DNA of 64,000 nucleotides, taken from Mucor racemosus. Lineage: Eukaryota; Mucoromycota; Mucoromycetes; Mucorales; Mucoraceae. This document shows positions 11,077 through 25,209 of the stretch, piece by piece (within the stretch, counting starts at the first letter, position 1; each line of letters opens with the position of its first letter). A program made the position numbers and the translations under genes. The notes under the pieces are model-generated. The model ran no database searches. It was not told where the DNA came from and saw only the letters and a list, made by a program, of their open reading frames with translations. The stretch covers positions 377,001 to 441,000 of the forward strand of contig JAPEHQ010000019.1 of assembly GCA_027405735.1 (NCBI GenBank), in the 5' to 3' direction.

Positions 11077-13225
11077 ATATGTAAATAATAGTAAAATATA
11101 CCCCCCCCCCATTTAATTAGATAGATTGTAAATAAATAAAAAGCAAGCTTTGTTTTGCGAATTCTATAAAAGTTACTCTCACATTGAATCTCAAATGTCA
11201 AATTTTATGTTAAAAAGGTTTAGCCCATCAGATGATAAGATGTAAAGTTTTTTTTTGTATGGATATAGCAGAGATAAAACCTCAAATGGTTTCGAGCGCC
11301 TCATTGTTATTGCGGGGATCTCCGTGTCAAAATTGTAATCTCTGTTCTAGATTCATTTGTCTATTTGCAAGTCAGTAGCATCTAGCTTGTTTCTTTTTAC
11401 CATTGCCGAGATGCTCAATGATGAAATCTATAGAAGATGAGAATTCTGAAAAAGAAAGTTTATCATGGAAAAAAAAGGCTATTTATATCTTGACTTGATT
11501 TTAATGCATTTGGTTTATGTACATTGCACATGCAGCTATTTGTGCAACAAAGTGCCAATCTTCAATATACGTTGTAAAGGTATTGAGCTCTTATCATATA
11601 TCACAAGAAAGGACTCTTAATTAAAATGGCTTAAATATCAACATTTGAAGTTTGTTATTCAATTATAGCTTTACTCATTTTAATGGAAACAAGGTTTATC
11701 TAATCAGAAATATGACAAACTAGGAATTATTGATGATCTAATTTGATAAAAAACATCATTTAATATTTTCCTTCAAGCTCGATATCTCAATACTAGCAAT
11801 CATACACTGTCAATCTTTCGTAAAACCTCATAATTTTTGCTTGACGATTAAGGGTAAAACTCTTCAACAAGGCGAGGATATGCCGAATTATCAAAACGAT
11901 GCGATAATCTTTATTAAATGTACGTTGATCAGAATGTTTATCATCCCCCTTAAAAATACTTTATTCAGGACGGAATCTACTTCTCCATGGGTCTGCAGAT
12001 ATGGCTATCTCGGTTATCTGAGTACTCAATTAGAGTCAACCCCAATTCAATATATATAAATGTCAGATGCTGTACATTTTACAATGATGTAGAAAGCTTG
12101 GCAAAGCGTATGTAATAATTAAATATAGTTCATTATTTCAAACATATTAATCTCCGCTCCTTTTTTTAAAAAAAAATGAAGCACTCTAATACCAGCATTG
12201 TATTACCAACCTTCATGCTTTTGTACCTCATAACAACGAGACATGGCAATATCAATGGCAGATGGCACATCTGCAGGCGGAATTATAAATCTAGAAATGC
12301 AGCTGTCAGATTTTATGTCCAGTTTGACATTTTTGGAAAAATTAAACATTCAAAGGATTTTTACAGCCAAAAGTTGGTAATTAAGCTATAAATTAATAAT
12401 AATAAAAAGCATACAATTTAAATTTTTCTATACGATAGCATTTTATGATTGCACATATTTGCTATAAAATTGTAACATATCTTTGATAAAGTACGATTTC
12501 AGCTTTTTTGAAAAATATCAAAAAGATTGGTCTTTAGACCCAAAACAAACACGGCCATCGCAAAGGTAACGTTATTTCAGTCTCATAATCCCGACTATTA
12601 CCTTAGTAAAAAGTCTCTTTTTTCGACTGAAAAATGGAATTTTGTTGAAATTGAGATTTTAGATGAGATATGATAAAGCAAAAATCGAGTTGAAATCAAT
12701 GTGAAAAAAATTCTGCGGAAATGCTTCATAATGAATCCACTAAGCGGTAGCAGTCGTTTGGTATGCTTTTGAACCGCCCGAGACGGCTGTAAGTGATTAA
12801 AACGAAGCATTTAAGTACGGATATAGACCAATTTTGCTAATTAAATGGAATATAATATGAGTTACACCAGTTTTATATGTATTTAGTGTTTTGATTCGTA
12901 ATATTTTGACATTCTGCATCTAGCAACTGTTAAAAAGATGGTGCATTGTACCCAAGATTATTTTATTTAAGCCCAATGGCTACCTTTAATTGCATCAGAG
13001 TTTACGCCTAAAATCCGATAAACTCTATTTATTCAAGTAAATAAATCGATGTGATTTTAGAATTTCCTTCAACAAGGTATTCTATTGTATCTCTAGTACA
13101 CATCAATATTTTTTTTTGAAAGGTTTAGCTATTAAAATAAGCTTTTTGTTGTTGTAATAATAAAGGAATTTTTATTAAGTGTATTTAAATTATATACATG
13201 GAGAAGGACCACTGTCAAGTTTTTT
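11077..13225. other. Long gene-free spacer
   Basis: About 2.1 kb with no convincing gene. Short frames at 11841-12059, 12176-12391 (plus) and 12598-12810 (minus) have no domain, no splice context and ordinary AT-rich composition. A ten-base C run lies at 11101-11110. The region holds the 3' ends of two convergent genes and otherwise nothing I can identify. Confidence 0.45.
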
Positions 13226-16200
13226 TTAAATGAAAGCGTTGGGCCAGATCTCCTCAATCATTGGATTACTCATTAAACCCTTTACGAATCCTCTCCAGAC
13301 TGCACTCTTTGTAATATCATCGTCCCAACTAGCAAACTTAGTGCCATCTGCATCTTGAGAATATTCCTCTATTTTCTGTTTTTTTTGTTTGTCCTCCTGG
13401 TCGATGACCAGAGCCTCAAAAAACCATTTCCCAAGAGTCTTGACAGCTTCATAGCGATTTTGCATCAAAACTAAGCAATCACTGGTGAAAACTCCCAATG
13501 TTTGACCTTGAAAAAAGGACATATTTTGCTCTGCACATGATTGAAGTCTAGAAGGTAAGACGTCCTGTAATAAACATCGAAGAAGGTTTACACAGCTATT
13601 ATGTCTATTTGCAGAATAAAGTAATGGTGTTGTAATTAAACAGGAACCAAGTTCAGCTACAAAATAAATAAAAGAAAATCAATAATGATATTTGTAAAGC
13701 TTTTATACGAAATTGTACCTGCTCTAACAGCACCACCAGATCTTCCTGCCTCCAAGACTTGATCTACTATCATACTAACAAACCAATGCCCACCTCCAAT
13801 TTCTAAAGCAGTTTCAAATAAAACCATATCTAAATAATGAGAGACGACTTGCATTTTGGAGGGTGCTTGATCATCCCACAAGGAATTTGTATCGGCATCA
13901 ACATCACTCATAAACATAGATCGGCCACTCTTGACAATGTATTTAAACATTAACTCTGCTTTTTCAAATAATGTCGAAGGAGTTACGCCTGTTGTCACAG
14001 TTTCCACAAAAAATACAGAATGATCTTCTGTTAATTTGTTCTTGTTATTGTTATGTATATATTGCATCAATTCGGACATATCCTTTGCTAATTTGGCATT
14101 AATTTCCTCCTCTTCCTTGCTTAAAAAGGCGGCTTCTTGACGTTTGAACTCTAAAAGCGATTCCAAAGATCCCAAGACATGATGCAGATTAAAGTCGTGG
14201 GTAAGAGAAGTATCTGAAATGATCAATTGACGAAGACAACTGAGAGCAATGGCTGAATGGCCACTCAAAAGCTCTTGGCAGAGATAAATGAATATACCAG
14301 ATAAAGCGAAATTTAAAAATCTCTTTTGAAAGTATGAAATCAGGCCTGTAAAAGCGTCTTCTTTCATTTGTTGATTGGAATATAGTAAAATGCTACGCTG
14401 AATGATTGTTGGCACAATTTTTAGTAATTCTTGAGGTGTAGATGTTCTAAGAAATAGTATATTTATATATCAGTATTATATGTAACAAAGTATATAAGAT
14501 TAATGTACCTGAGTAAATCATCTGAGAGACCATCTCCTCCTCCCAAAGCATTCATCCAACGATTGATTAAAGGTTCCATTGACTCATCATCCACATCAAC
14601 ACCGTATATGATTGAACCTTCATTAAAGTAGGTGTATAAAAGTCCCTCTTTGTCCTGAAAGACTTTATTTATATCTCGATACAACTAGATATAAACTTCG
14701 TTAATGATTCATTCACTTTTTAAGCGAAAATAACTGTACCTTGAACTTTTTCACAACAGAAACAGCAAAATTCCAGATAATTCCAAATTTGCTATACAAT
14801 AATTGAACACCATCTAGTTCATCTTCGCCTTCAACTCTTCTGGTTGTTGACTCGTCTTCAGTTTCCATTTCATAATCAGTTGGATTCCAAAGAGTACATA
14901 TACTTTCTAATGGGCCCAGTAAATCTAAGGGGGTATACAACTGAAAGATTAAATCAACGCTACAAGGGCATTCTGATAATGCATCACAGATCTTAGAGAT
15001 GGCATAAAAGTCATTTGAAGAGCTTTTTTGTTTCAAAACGTCTAATATAAAATCGATGATTTTTCGTAAATGAATTGGTGACACTAAACCTATGTGTAAT
15101 ATCTCTGTCAATGCAGAAAATGAGAGGTTATTTGTGATGGCTTCGAATCGTGCGTCAATATTCTACAACAAAGGCATGACATTTATGAATATAAAGTTTA
15201 TATTATATGTTTGCCTAGCTTACTTGATCTATAGCAGTTATGGGCATAACTTTGTCTGTATTATCGTCAACCTCCATCATATCGTTCTTTTTAATCAAAT
15301 CGGCAGCAATTCTAGACCTCACAAAACCATAACGTTCACAGACATTTACAATATTAGTGAAAATATCATTACTGCTAATGGATCTTATTGATTTTGTTAA
15401 AGCAGGTGTATTCAAGTCGGATGTATAGCTTATGTCGTTAATCATTTTCATAATATCATCATCGTCATCGTCATCTTCATCTTGTCCGAATGCTATTTTA
15501 TCAACCAACATGGATGACATTGAATCAGGTGCATAAAATTCCGAACAGCAAGCAGGCGGGCTACAAGCATTAATCAATCCACTAAATGCTTTTAATTCCT
15601 TTAAAGATGCCTCAAAAGAGTTCAACTTGTAATATGAAAAGGTTAAGAAACTGTGAAACTTGATATTCATGCTTAACTGTAATTTACCTCGCCCTCAGGG
15701 GTAAATTTATCATTGATGGAATCGTCATTTTCTTGTTTTTTGCTTTGAAGTTTATCTAGTAAGTGAGGAAGCTAATAGAAGAATATAAAAATGTTAATGC
15801 AAAAGACATTTTCTCGATAAATAATTTGATTTTACCCTGACTAATACAAGACTTTTCCATAATAATCGATTTGTTGCTACCAATGCATTGCAATTTTTTT
15901 CCTGTTCATTTTTTGATGGAGATGATGTCGAAATGGTATTTTCTACAAGAGGAAGACTTTGACAGCTGGTATTTAATGAAGCTTCTCGTAAGCCTGTTAA
16001 TGCAGTAAGCCAAAGTTCTAAAAAGAATGATTCATCAAACGATCCTTTAATAGTCTGCAGTTTTAACAAGTGATCGATTATATATTCATCGTCTAGAGAT
16101 GGTCTAATTTGTACCATGTGGTATAATAATCCCATCAATCCGGCGCTTGGCATAGCTCTTGCTGTACCTTCATCTTCCAATTCATGATATTTCATATGTA

Positions 16201-17313
16201 CAGCCATTCGTCTCTCCAAATCTCTGTCAGTCAATCTTTGGATTAAAAGCAATAATTTTTGAATATGAGGATTTTGTGATGCAGATGATACATTATCATG
16301 CTTTGACTCCAGTTTAGCTTGACATTGTACCCAAGGCTCCTGATCTACTTCAGCGCCAGCTTGACGTCTTTGATTATTTCTCACTTCAAATATACGTTTA
16401 GAGCCTCTCTTTTCGATTAATTGAATCATAATTTGTGCAGCCAGTGCAGCATTATCAATTTCAATTGATTTTTTTCCAATCTTTTCCACATCAACTAGAT
16501 CGCTCATTTGTGTATCTTTAATGGCTAATGGCTGGTCATCATCTATCTGTTGAGTGTCATCCATGTCTAATGTAGCATCAGCATCATAATTCATTGATTG
16601 CTGAGATTGGAATGAAAACTGAGAATCGAAAGGTTGTGTATTGTTATTGTGAAAAGAAAGAGCAGATGTAATTGTAACTGGTGTCTGCGCTATTGGTTGA
16701 GCATACCAGTTTGGATAAAGGCCAACAGCGATAATATGTGATAGTAATTGAAATACATTTCCAAGGATATCTACCCAAGGATTATCTTGTCCTTTTTGAA
16801 GATCAGAGACAATATCATCAGTATTAAAAACAAGTAAAGCAGGTAGTAATTTGAGAAGAAATGACCATTGGTAAGGGTTTCTACTGGCTGTTGTTTCTCC
16901 AAATGGTAAGATTTTGGAAATAAATGTGATAGGTAAGATGATGGGGTCGATTTTACTAGTTGCCTCGATATCAAGTGTAGTTTTGCCTGTAGTAGCAAAT
17001 GTTAGATATGACTCCAGTAAAGGATCTGAAACTCGAGTAAACGATAATATAGATGTCAATAATAAGTCTGTATAAAGAGTGTGTGAGATATTGATATTAT
17101 TTTGTCATGTGCTGATATTACCACATAATTCCGTCTCAAGATCTCCTGCTTCCATGCACTCTTGAGTTGGTTCTATCCACTAAATCAGTATTAGAAGGTT
17201 AGGATTTCATTGTTGTTAGTGTTCATAATAGATGACATATTTACCTGTTCCGGTGTGAAACCATGCAAAAAAGCATAGCGAAGGACAGCTTCTAGCTTAC
17301 TAGATGGAGTCAT
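13226..17313 (-). CDS. Mediator complex subunit 5 (Med5/Nut1)-like protein
   Basis: Nine exons join in phase: 17313-17245, 17179-17122, 17067-15836, 15771-15688, 15625-15224, 15162-14740, 14684-14509, 14446-13719 and 13656-13226. The protein has 1200 residues. It is mostly alpha-helical, HEAT-like, with acidic low-complexity linkers. Landmarks are MTPSSKLEAVLRYAFLHGF at the N-terminus, FDESFFLELWLTALTGLREA about one third in, and YTPLDLLGPLESICTLWNP then YSKFGIIWNFAVSVVKKFK in the middle. Length, fold type and these central motifs match my memory of fungal Med5, a Mediator tail/middle subunit that links activators to RNA polymerase II. I cannot align it, so the name is provisional; another large helical scaffold is possible. 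It is divergent from the PIG-U gene across 559 bp, which probably holds both promoters. Branch-site-like CTAAC and TTAAC sequences precede several acceptors. Confidence 0.55.
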
Positions 17314-17872
17314 CTTGTATTAACTGAATTAAATAAAGTTGCAAGATGATATTGAAGCGTCCTGCCCATCTTCATGAAGAGGAGCCCTTTCGCGTCAACC
17401 GTCACGAGAGGATATTGTTGGGACAAATCATACCAACATTGATCGTCGGTTAATGTCTATTCCGCGATGATATATCCATATTGTATTGAATGAGGTCAAA
17501 ATATCGTATAATAAGGTCAATATATGCATTGTATATTTGTCTTTGAGGTCATTTTATTAAAGATATCAGCCATAACCACATCAAATGTTAATGAAGCAGA
17601 GATATTTAGTAGGAACAATTGCTTGTAAATCAATCAATTTCAAGTGGCATTTTTCTTGCATCATAACTCGACTATCTCGCCTTTATAAATGCACTCTGGC
17701 CTTATGTTAGAATCTACATTAATAGGCTTGTATATCAGTAGTATTGCAACAGAATATCCCCCCTTTCCTTTAATTCCCATATTCGGAATATGAATAGAGG
17801 GAACGTTACTTTTTGTGTGTGTTGTTCTTTTGTAATTTGAATGGGTTACCAATATTTGCTTTTATTTGAATT
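17314..17872. promoter_or_regulatory. Divergent promoter region between Med5-like and PIG-U genes
   Basis: This 559-bp gap separates two head-to-head start codons, so it must hold both promoters. No specific factor site stands out. The small minus-strand frame at 17661-17852 is not considered a gene. Confidence 0.45.
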
Positions 17873-19324
17873 ATGTCTGCAATAACCTTAAGCAAATCAA
17901 AGCTAATATATATTACAGCTGTTGCTATTCGATTAGCTGTATTCAGCTTTCCATCGGTGTCAAATACGCTTGTTCAACGAGTTGAATTGTCTACACCAGT
18001 AACTAGCTTCAAGCGTTGTATGTATATTTTTCGTATAGAAAAAAAGTATGCAATCTAACAGCAAATTCATTAGTAACAGAAGGTGTATATCTATATAATA
18101 ATAACGTTCCTCCTTACGATGGTGGTGTTTTTCATCAAGTAAGTAATGTTTACATTTGGCTATGATAAAATGTTAACAAAGTCTCTTTTAGTCGCCTATA
18201 TTGTTATGTTTATTTTCATTCATCATGGCGTTACCAGCAAATACAATTCCCATTTTATACTGTGCAATTGATGTTATAATTGCCTATACATTATCATGCA
18301 TTACAGAACTCAAGCAGCAAGCTGACGCAAACAAGCCAGTACTGAAAGTAGAACAAGGTCAAACATCAATAAAACCTATTACTGTCGCGGCTCTATACCT
18401 ATTTAATCCACTCACAATCCTATCTTGTATTTCCAAATCAACACTCATCTTTACAAATCTCAGCATTGCTATGGCTTTATTAAGTGCATTGAAAGATAAA
18501 CGAAATGCCAGTATGTTTTGGGCTGCTTTGGCATCCTATCTTAGCTTTTATCCTGCTATGCTGGTACCTGCATTATTACTAATTTTAAAATCACCAAGAC
18601 CTATGATATCGTTTGCTGGATGTTTAATAACACTATTTGTATTTTCGAGGTTATTCATTGGATCTTGGGATTTTATTCAAGCAACTTATGGTATCATGTA
18701 AGTTGATTTACACAAAGTGGACTACAGGGCCACCCTTTTTGCTAATCTTATGTATAGTATCTTTTTATCAGACTTGACACCTAATGTTGGTATGTTTTGG
18801 TACTTTTTTATTGAAATATTCGATCAATTTAGATCCTTCTTTATGGTTGTATTCCAATTTCACACCTTTATTTTCGCTGCACCTATTTGTATCAAGATGA
18901 AAAATCAACCTATATTTGCAATCACAGTGCTTTGTGGTATAATGGCTATCTTCAAAAGCTATCCTTCAGCCAGCGATGCCTCCTTCTACTTGGCATTAGT
19001 GCCAATTCATGATGAGCTATTTAAATGTAAGTTTTATGCAAAATCTTCAAGATTGGAATTGAATTGAATTTTTGCTTTTATGTAGACTGCCGTTATAGCT
19101 TTTTGGTTTCAAATTTATTCTTATATGCCTCGGCTTTAGCACCTATATTTTGGCATTTATGGATCTATGCAGGTAGTGGCAATGCAAATTTCTTCTACGC
19201 CATCACTCTTGTATATAACTTGGGTCAGGTTTTATTGTTGATTGATATTGTCTATGCAGCTCTTAGAAGAGAATACGACATTAAGCATCCTGAATCCATT
19301 GGTAAACTTGTTGTTCACAAATAA
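17873..19324 (+). CDS. GAB1: GPI transamidase subunit PIG-U / Cdc91
   Basis: Five exons, 17873-18017, 18074-18138, 18192-18697, 18728-19026 and 19086-19324, join in phase to 369 residues. PIG-U hallmarks are clear: RVELSTPVTSFKRLTEGVYL and PPYDGGVFHQSP in the N-terminal lumenal loop, FNPLTIL, LTPNVGMFWYFFIEIFDQFR, FKSYPSASDASFYLALVP, and FWHLWIYAGSGNANFFYA near the C-terminus. It has about eight to nine hydrophobic segments. PIG-U is a multispanning ER subunit of the GPI transamidase, which replaces the C-terminal signal of secreted proteins with a GPI anchor. Human PIG-U has 435 residues and yeast Gab1 394, so this one is compact but complete. Introns 2 and 4 split conserved motifs, which supports the splice model. 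One possible client, a GPI-anchored protein, is encoded at 32958-33562. Confidence 0.92.
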
Positions 19325-19656
19325 AAAATAAAATTATCTGTAGCTGTTGTTTACTTTTGTCGTGATTCATTTGTTCGAATATTCTATTCTGACACAAGTA
19401 ATCTAAAGATAGGTGTTTCAGCCCTGTACCTTTTTTTGTTCGCGAGATGCAGCTGGTTAAAGTTGTGTCAATTAAGCAATAAAATTTTACCTATTTATCT
19501 CAAATCAAATTCATTTTAGTGTGAATTTGACACTGACTTTATCTAAAATCTCATTCTCATTCTCATCTCATACAAATTTTTATCTCTATTTTGTCTAAAT
19601 TTTATTTTTGCTTCGTTCAAGAAAATAATAAAAACGTCTAAATTTTAAGTGTAAAG

Positions 19657-20460
19657 CCTGTATTACGGTTGCTGGACAAATCGCCCACCAATGCGGTGCC
19701 TGAACTTATTTAAGTTGTGAAATGCAAAAATGGAGCCAAATATTATCTGTTTTTTCGGATTTCTGCAATAGATTGTATAGTAACAAAGCATAGATGATTT
19801 AATGTTACTCATAGTCCTCAGCTGTATATATCTGTAGGTGCTGTTTGAAACATAAGTATTTTGCTAAAAAACTTTAAAAAATTGTCAAGACTGGGAATAT
19901 CTAATGGGGGTTGAGGTCAAAAAATTGGGTTATGTTTTATTATCATCATATCTCCATCAAAAATCATTATTTTTTTGAGCACTAAAAACCAAACTGTAGC
20001 TACAACTGCTGGCTAGTATTTCAGTTAAAGCGCTATCTACTATATAAATTCAGGTGGAGAGGTATCGCCGATTAACACAGTTTCTGAGAGTTTTCTTGGT
20101 CGCAATCTCTGAAAAGTTATTTTATCTCTATGCAGTTTTGATTCAGAACATGCAAAAACCAATAATGAGTAACCTTAATTATGCTTGTAAGTATTGTTTA
20201 TCTAATAAAATCCTTGAATATTTTTGGATTTCTGTTATTTTCCCAAAAAATTGAGTAGCCATAACTTTGCACAAAAAATAGTAAAGAATAAAAGAATAAC
20301 ACTATTGTTATCACAGCTACAATTTCTATCAGGATCCAGGTTTATGTAAAAACTTCGAATGTCTTTTTGGAAAATTGTTGGAGATCTGATTTTTCTGGAA
20401 AAAAAAAATACAAAAACATTCTGGAGTGTAACATTTTTTTGGCTCCGCTTTTTCTACAGA
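19657..20460. repeat. Diverged copy C of the AT-rich interspersed repeat
   Basis: This copy aligns collinearly with positions about 480-1200 of copy A but is clearly diverged. Shared landmarks in order are a TTTTTTCG(G)A block, GGGGTTGAGGTCAAAAAA, CTCCATCAAAAATCA, GGAGAGGTATC, a TTATTTTATCT block, an AGTAGCCATAACTTTGCACA block matching ACGGCTATATCTCCACACA, AAATTGTTGGAGATCTGATT, and a final GGAGTGTAAC. Only one GGAGTGTAAC unit is present. Its divergence shows that the family has been active over a long period. Confidence 0.7.
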
Positions 20461-20561
20461 CTCTGAGCAGCATTACAGCCTTAAAATGAAATAAGTCTAT
20501 AATTTGAAAGGAAAAGAGATCATATAAACAAGTTCCATGAAAATAAACGTTTTCATTTTAT

Positions 20562-20581
20562 AATAATAATAATAATAATAG
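20562..20581. repeat. (TAA)n microsatellite downstream of FZO1
   Basis: About six to seven TAA/ATA trinucleotides lie roughly 85 bp beyond the FZO1 stop codon, inside the presumed 3' UTR. Confidence 0.8.
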
Positions 20582-20665
20582 AGAGGATTGGGGATAATCA
20601 TATAATAAAAAGAGAAGGAGAGATAGTAACATATGCGGAATGGGAGAGGGAGAGGGGGGGTAAAA

Positions 20666-23201
20666 TTAAGCATCTTTAGCAATCAAGTGAGGGTCAGTTT
20701 GAACCATTTCAACTTTTTCTAATAATAAACCGGATCTTGACAAGATGGCGGCAAAGTATTCAGCTGTTTCCTTGGAAGCAAAAGCAATTTGTTCAGTTTC
20801 GTTACGTTTTTGCTCTTTGTTTTCAATGGCTTTTTGGATTCTATTTTGAATTTCCCAACCTTCGACTCGCAACACCTTACGACTTTCACGAGCAATACGG
20901 TGGCCTTGACCTTCAACATAACCAGTGTCACGAACAGCTTGTTTGAACTTTTTGACTAACTTGCGTTCAACAGCACTACGCATATCACTGACAACATAAA
21001 CCAGGAAACCAACACTAGCAACACCAACGACAGGGACAACCCAACGACGCAAATTGTTGTTACCCATCATGCTGGAAACACTCCAAATACTGGAAACAGC
21101 ATCCTTGAATCCCAACATACGACCACCCACCATGGCAGCTGCACCAAATGATAAAGCAGCACCAGATAATTTGTCATCTAATACTAAATCAAAGAAATCT
21201 GTGGTTTCAACAGTAATTGTAACTCGGCGTTCTCTATTCTTGACGCACATCTTATTGACATCTGCAGCCATATCGTAAGTACCCATATGTTCGGTGCCCA
21301 TGCTATGTAAACGTTCAAGACAAACAGCAGTTTCTTGACGAGCATGTTGCTCTTCTTGGCGAACTTCATTGAGCAATTTTTGAACCATAGAATCAGCAAT
21401 ATCTTGAGCATATTGCCAAATCAATAAGACACCAGGATATTCAATGGTACTAATAGCATTACCAACATGTTCTACTGCTTGGTTCAATTTATTTTGAGCA
21501 TGCATTTGAACAGAAGAAACAGCTTGTTCAGCAACCTTCTCGACTTGCTCCAACAAACGATCACGAACACGCAACAAATGTTGGAAAGCAGGGAGGTCTT
21601 GTTCTAATTCCATGGTAGCATTTGCATAAGCTTCTGAAGACTTTTTGGCATTAGCTTCTGATAAGACATTAATATCCATCAACAAGTTGACAAGGTAGTT
21701 CTTTGCTGGCATTAATTTAGATTTTGTACGATTTTCAAGTACAAATGCACGCAAACGTTGTTCTAAGCGAGCGAAATCAGGAGCATCCAATTTGCGAGAT
21801 CCAGGCTCCAAATCGACGTTACCAGCACTGACAAAGTGGACTAAATCATCTGCATCTGCATATGTAGCAGGTGAAAGCTGACGAATTTGTTCCAGAATCA
21901 AACGTTTACAGCGATCTTTGTCTCTAATGGAGTCGAAGCGATTGACAACAATAAAGATATGGGTCTTTTCATTAGCTGCATTCCATAAGAACTCTTTTCC
22001 CTAAAATTAATACATTGATTTTAGTACAAATTCAGTCAAATATTTATGATGCAAAAAAAAAGCTTACAGAGAGTGTAAAGTGATTTTCAGCACTAACAAC
22101 AAAGACAACAACATCAATTTCTTCTTGACGAGCAAATACTGCAGTAGTCTTGACTGAATCAGTATTTAAACCAGGAGAATCAATAAGTGCAATATCAACT
22201 ACACCATTATGGAGAAGAGATTCTTGAGTAGTTCTGGCATCATTGGCATAAATTTTAAGCATTTTATAATGCTCATAATCTTCCGTAATAACCTTGTAAA
22301 GATGGCGCATTTCAATAACATGGTAGGTGTTGGTATCAAGACGATTATAAGTCTCAACAGTTGGGATAGCATGAACTTGTTCTAAACCATCATTCAACAT
22401 GGCATCCAAAACTTCACAAAATACGCTTGTACAAGGTTGTTGATCTGCAGGTAAAATTTCTCTTTTCAATAAAGCATTGACAAATGTAGATTTACCAGAG
22501 TTCAAATCACCAGTAACCAAGACTTTAGAAGATGTATCAGCAACACGTGCTTGTAATTTACTTAAATGGCTTAAACTTTGATCTAAACGGTCAGTTAACA
22601 AATTAGCAATTGACTTGGATTCTAATGAGCTAATATCTGTTGAGGAATGGCCCATCTTTAAATCCAAAGATAAGATGTTGAGTTCATGAGGTAATAACCT
22701 ATGTTGTTCAATTTGTTGGGTTAAAGAATCTGTTTGGGTTACAGAGGAACGACGGACAGCATCCAAAATTTGGGATGAACTTGTATCCAAAGTTTGAGAA
22801 CGAGTAATACTAGGTTTTTGTTGTATAGGGTAAAAAATAGGAAACTTGTCCTTGTTGGCAGTTTTCAAATCTTCGCAAATACCGACAACTGAATGAATAT
22901 GACTAATCAAACGTTGGCAACTATCACGGTAAGTTCTTTGTTCTTGAGCGGCATTAAGACGATGTTGATGAGTTCTAGCAGCACTGTTTGAAGTCGATGG
23001 TGATGGAATAGGGCTCTTTTGTTGTTGTTGTTGTTGGAAAGAGCTTTCCATTGAAGAAAATAAATTAGTGCTACTGCTACCGCTGCTACTCATACTAGGA
23101 CTAAAATAGGAATCTTCCATACTGGGTGCAGAGTTGCGTCTTAATGAACGTTTGGAGGACATCATAGAAGACGGCACTCCGAATATTTGTGATTGTGACA
23201 T
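20666..23201 (-). CDS. FZO1: Mitofusin / Fzo1, dynamin-like GTPase of mitochondrial fusion
   Basis: Two exons, 23201-22068 and 22000-20666, give 822 residues (yeast Fzo1 has 855). The N-terminal ~100 residues are Ser/Gln-rich. GTPase motifs are visible: P-loop GDLNSGKST near 231, the switch I Thr in QQPCTSVF, G3 DSPGL near 341, and G4 NRFD near 397 just after the intron. The intron splits the domain at the FTLSGKEFLW position. A hydrophobic pair follows: LSGAALSFGAAAMVGGRM, then WVVPVVGVASVGFLVYVV near 697-716. It is followed by a coiled-coil C-terminus (RKVLRVEGWEIQNRIQKAIE). Fzo1 sits in the outer mitochondrial membrane and tethers and fuses mitochondria through GTP-driven dimerisation. The start is the ATG of MSQSQIFGVPSSMM, preceded by a T-rich leader. 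Confidence 0.93.
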
Positions 23202-25209
23202 TATTCAAAATGTTCTCTCTTTTTTCCCTTTAAAAAATAAATGAAGAAGTAGAAATAAAATGAAAAATGAAAAAAGAAAAAAAAACTAGGGGGATGTATA
23301 AAGAAGAAACAGGGAAAAACAATACAAAGAAGGGTAAACAAAAAAAAATCTTTCCATTTTGTTTAGGTTACTTTCACTCACCATGAATTAAGAACAAGCA
23401 TACCCGATTGGTTTATATCGACGAGTCACCCCCTTCAATATCACACAAAGACCGAGGTAATTGAGGGGGGGTAGGTGGAGCCAATATGTCCTACGGCGAA
23501 TATACTCATACCTAGAAGAAAGCAATATTGTTCATTGTAGTATGCGAACCTAAATGACATCATTTATACATGCCTTTGGTCAAAATGAAAGGGTTTTCTT
23601 TGTTAAAACCCTGGAGTCTTTATTATAGGCAGGGACCAACAGATTGAGATGGAACATCTTCAATGGCATTGATCTTTTACATTGGCTCCGATTTTCGTAG
23701 TATCCATTGTCCTTTCAGTTATCATATGCCATATAACCGTTCCTATTTAAGGAGAAAATAGCATGGGATTTCAATTAAACACGCTGTTGTCGAACAAGAA
23801 TATTCCAATAGAAACTTATTTAGTGATACAATCTTGGTATTATGTAGGTCTATCTATGTCTAGTTTGTTGAATTGCTCAAAACTCATCTGTATTCTGGTG
23901 TTGTTGAATTTGTTGCGGAAGTAAAAATTTCAATCCTCAGCCCATCGTATTAAAGAATTCAAATAATTTTGCTCTGTATTTATGTATTATATTTGGCATT
24001 TAACTCTATAAATTTAATGCCAAGCATGTAAAATATATTATAACATTTTTGGTTGATGTAGGAAGTTTATAGTATTTACCTTATTCGAGTTTTTTAAGCT
24101 GTGAGGGCATGATTTTGCAGTAAAAATTGTATTCACACTCCGGTTTCTCAAATTGCCAGTTCCAAGAAAGAAAAAAAATGCCATTTTGAAATTTTTTACC
24201 ACTTTATCGCATTTTTCTCCAAAAAATATTATACAAACTTGCAAAGCCTATTAATTGTTATGAGTATAACATTAAATTTCACATTAAATGGTGGTATTTA
24301 TACAAAATATTTACACCAAAAAAACTGCGTAATTTTGAAAAGTAAAAATAACGCTTTTATCCACAAAAGTCAATTTTCAAATAATTAATATCCGAATAAA
24401 TGCTTTTATATAAGCTAGGAAAAAAATCTGGTCATTTTGGACTTAGGAAGGCTATAGTAAAAAATCTTATTTTTGGGGTCAAAATGAGCATTAAACGATT
24501 TCGGCTGATTTTTGCTTATAGTAGCAAGGGTAAATCCATGGTTTTTCATCGCGTTTTTTATGATCTTGAAAACGAAAGAAAAAAATAAAGCAAGAAGGTA
24601 TTTGATCTGAGACATAGTTTTGAGCAAGTTTGAGCTTCAGATTCGTGTCAGAAGTATATAAACAATTCTTTGAAGATACCGTTTTTTGGTAATTTCAGCA
24701 CTATATGCATAGTTAAATGCATTGCTCATATATATATAATTGTGTTTATGCGTTAGTTCATTAATTTGATAAACAAGTAATGAATAATGTTGATGTTTCT
24801 ATTATAACGCCTATTAGCTGCAGTGACACAGACCGTATCTTGTTCCAGCTTTATCCATCGGAAATGAACAAATTATAATGTCTTTTGTCGATAATGCTTG
24901 GAATTTAGAATTCTGAACTTCTGTATTCAAACGATATGCTCTCATTACATATTCTAAGTTGACTGGACATATAAAACATGTATAATTTTACTGCTTTGAC
25001 GATAATCTTTCGTTTAGAAACTTACAAGAAATGTCGGGTTTTGATTTATCGGATCGAAATTATCAATCACCACCACTGCTGATGACCCACTTTGTAGAAG
25101 TTGGAGTGAGTAAAGGTGTAACATTTAGTTGAAGCTCCTTTGTAACTTTCGATGACGTATTTAAGCTGATTAATATTTTGAAGTGAAAGTTCTTCTTTCT
25201 AAAAAGTTT
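23202..25209. other. Long spacer between divergent FZO1 and glutaredoxin genes
   Basis: About 2 kb with promoters at each end. No credible gene is seen; overlapping short frames on both strands at 24400-24627 are probably chance frames in a low-complexity stretch. A G-run GGGGGGG lies near 23464-23470. Confidence 0.45.

Noticed and set aside
11841..12810. Three short ORFs in the 11-13 kb spacer
   Set aside because: None shows homology, coding periodicity or splice continuity by inspection.
24400..24627. Overlapping ORFs on both strands
   Set aside because: Mirror-image frames over one low-complexity stretch; typical of chance open frames.
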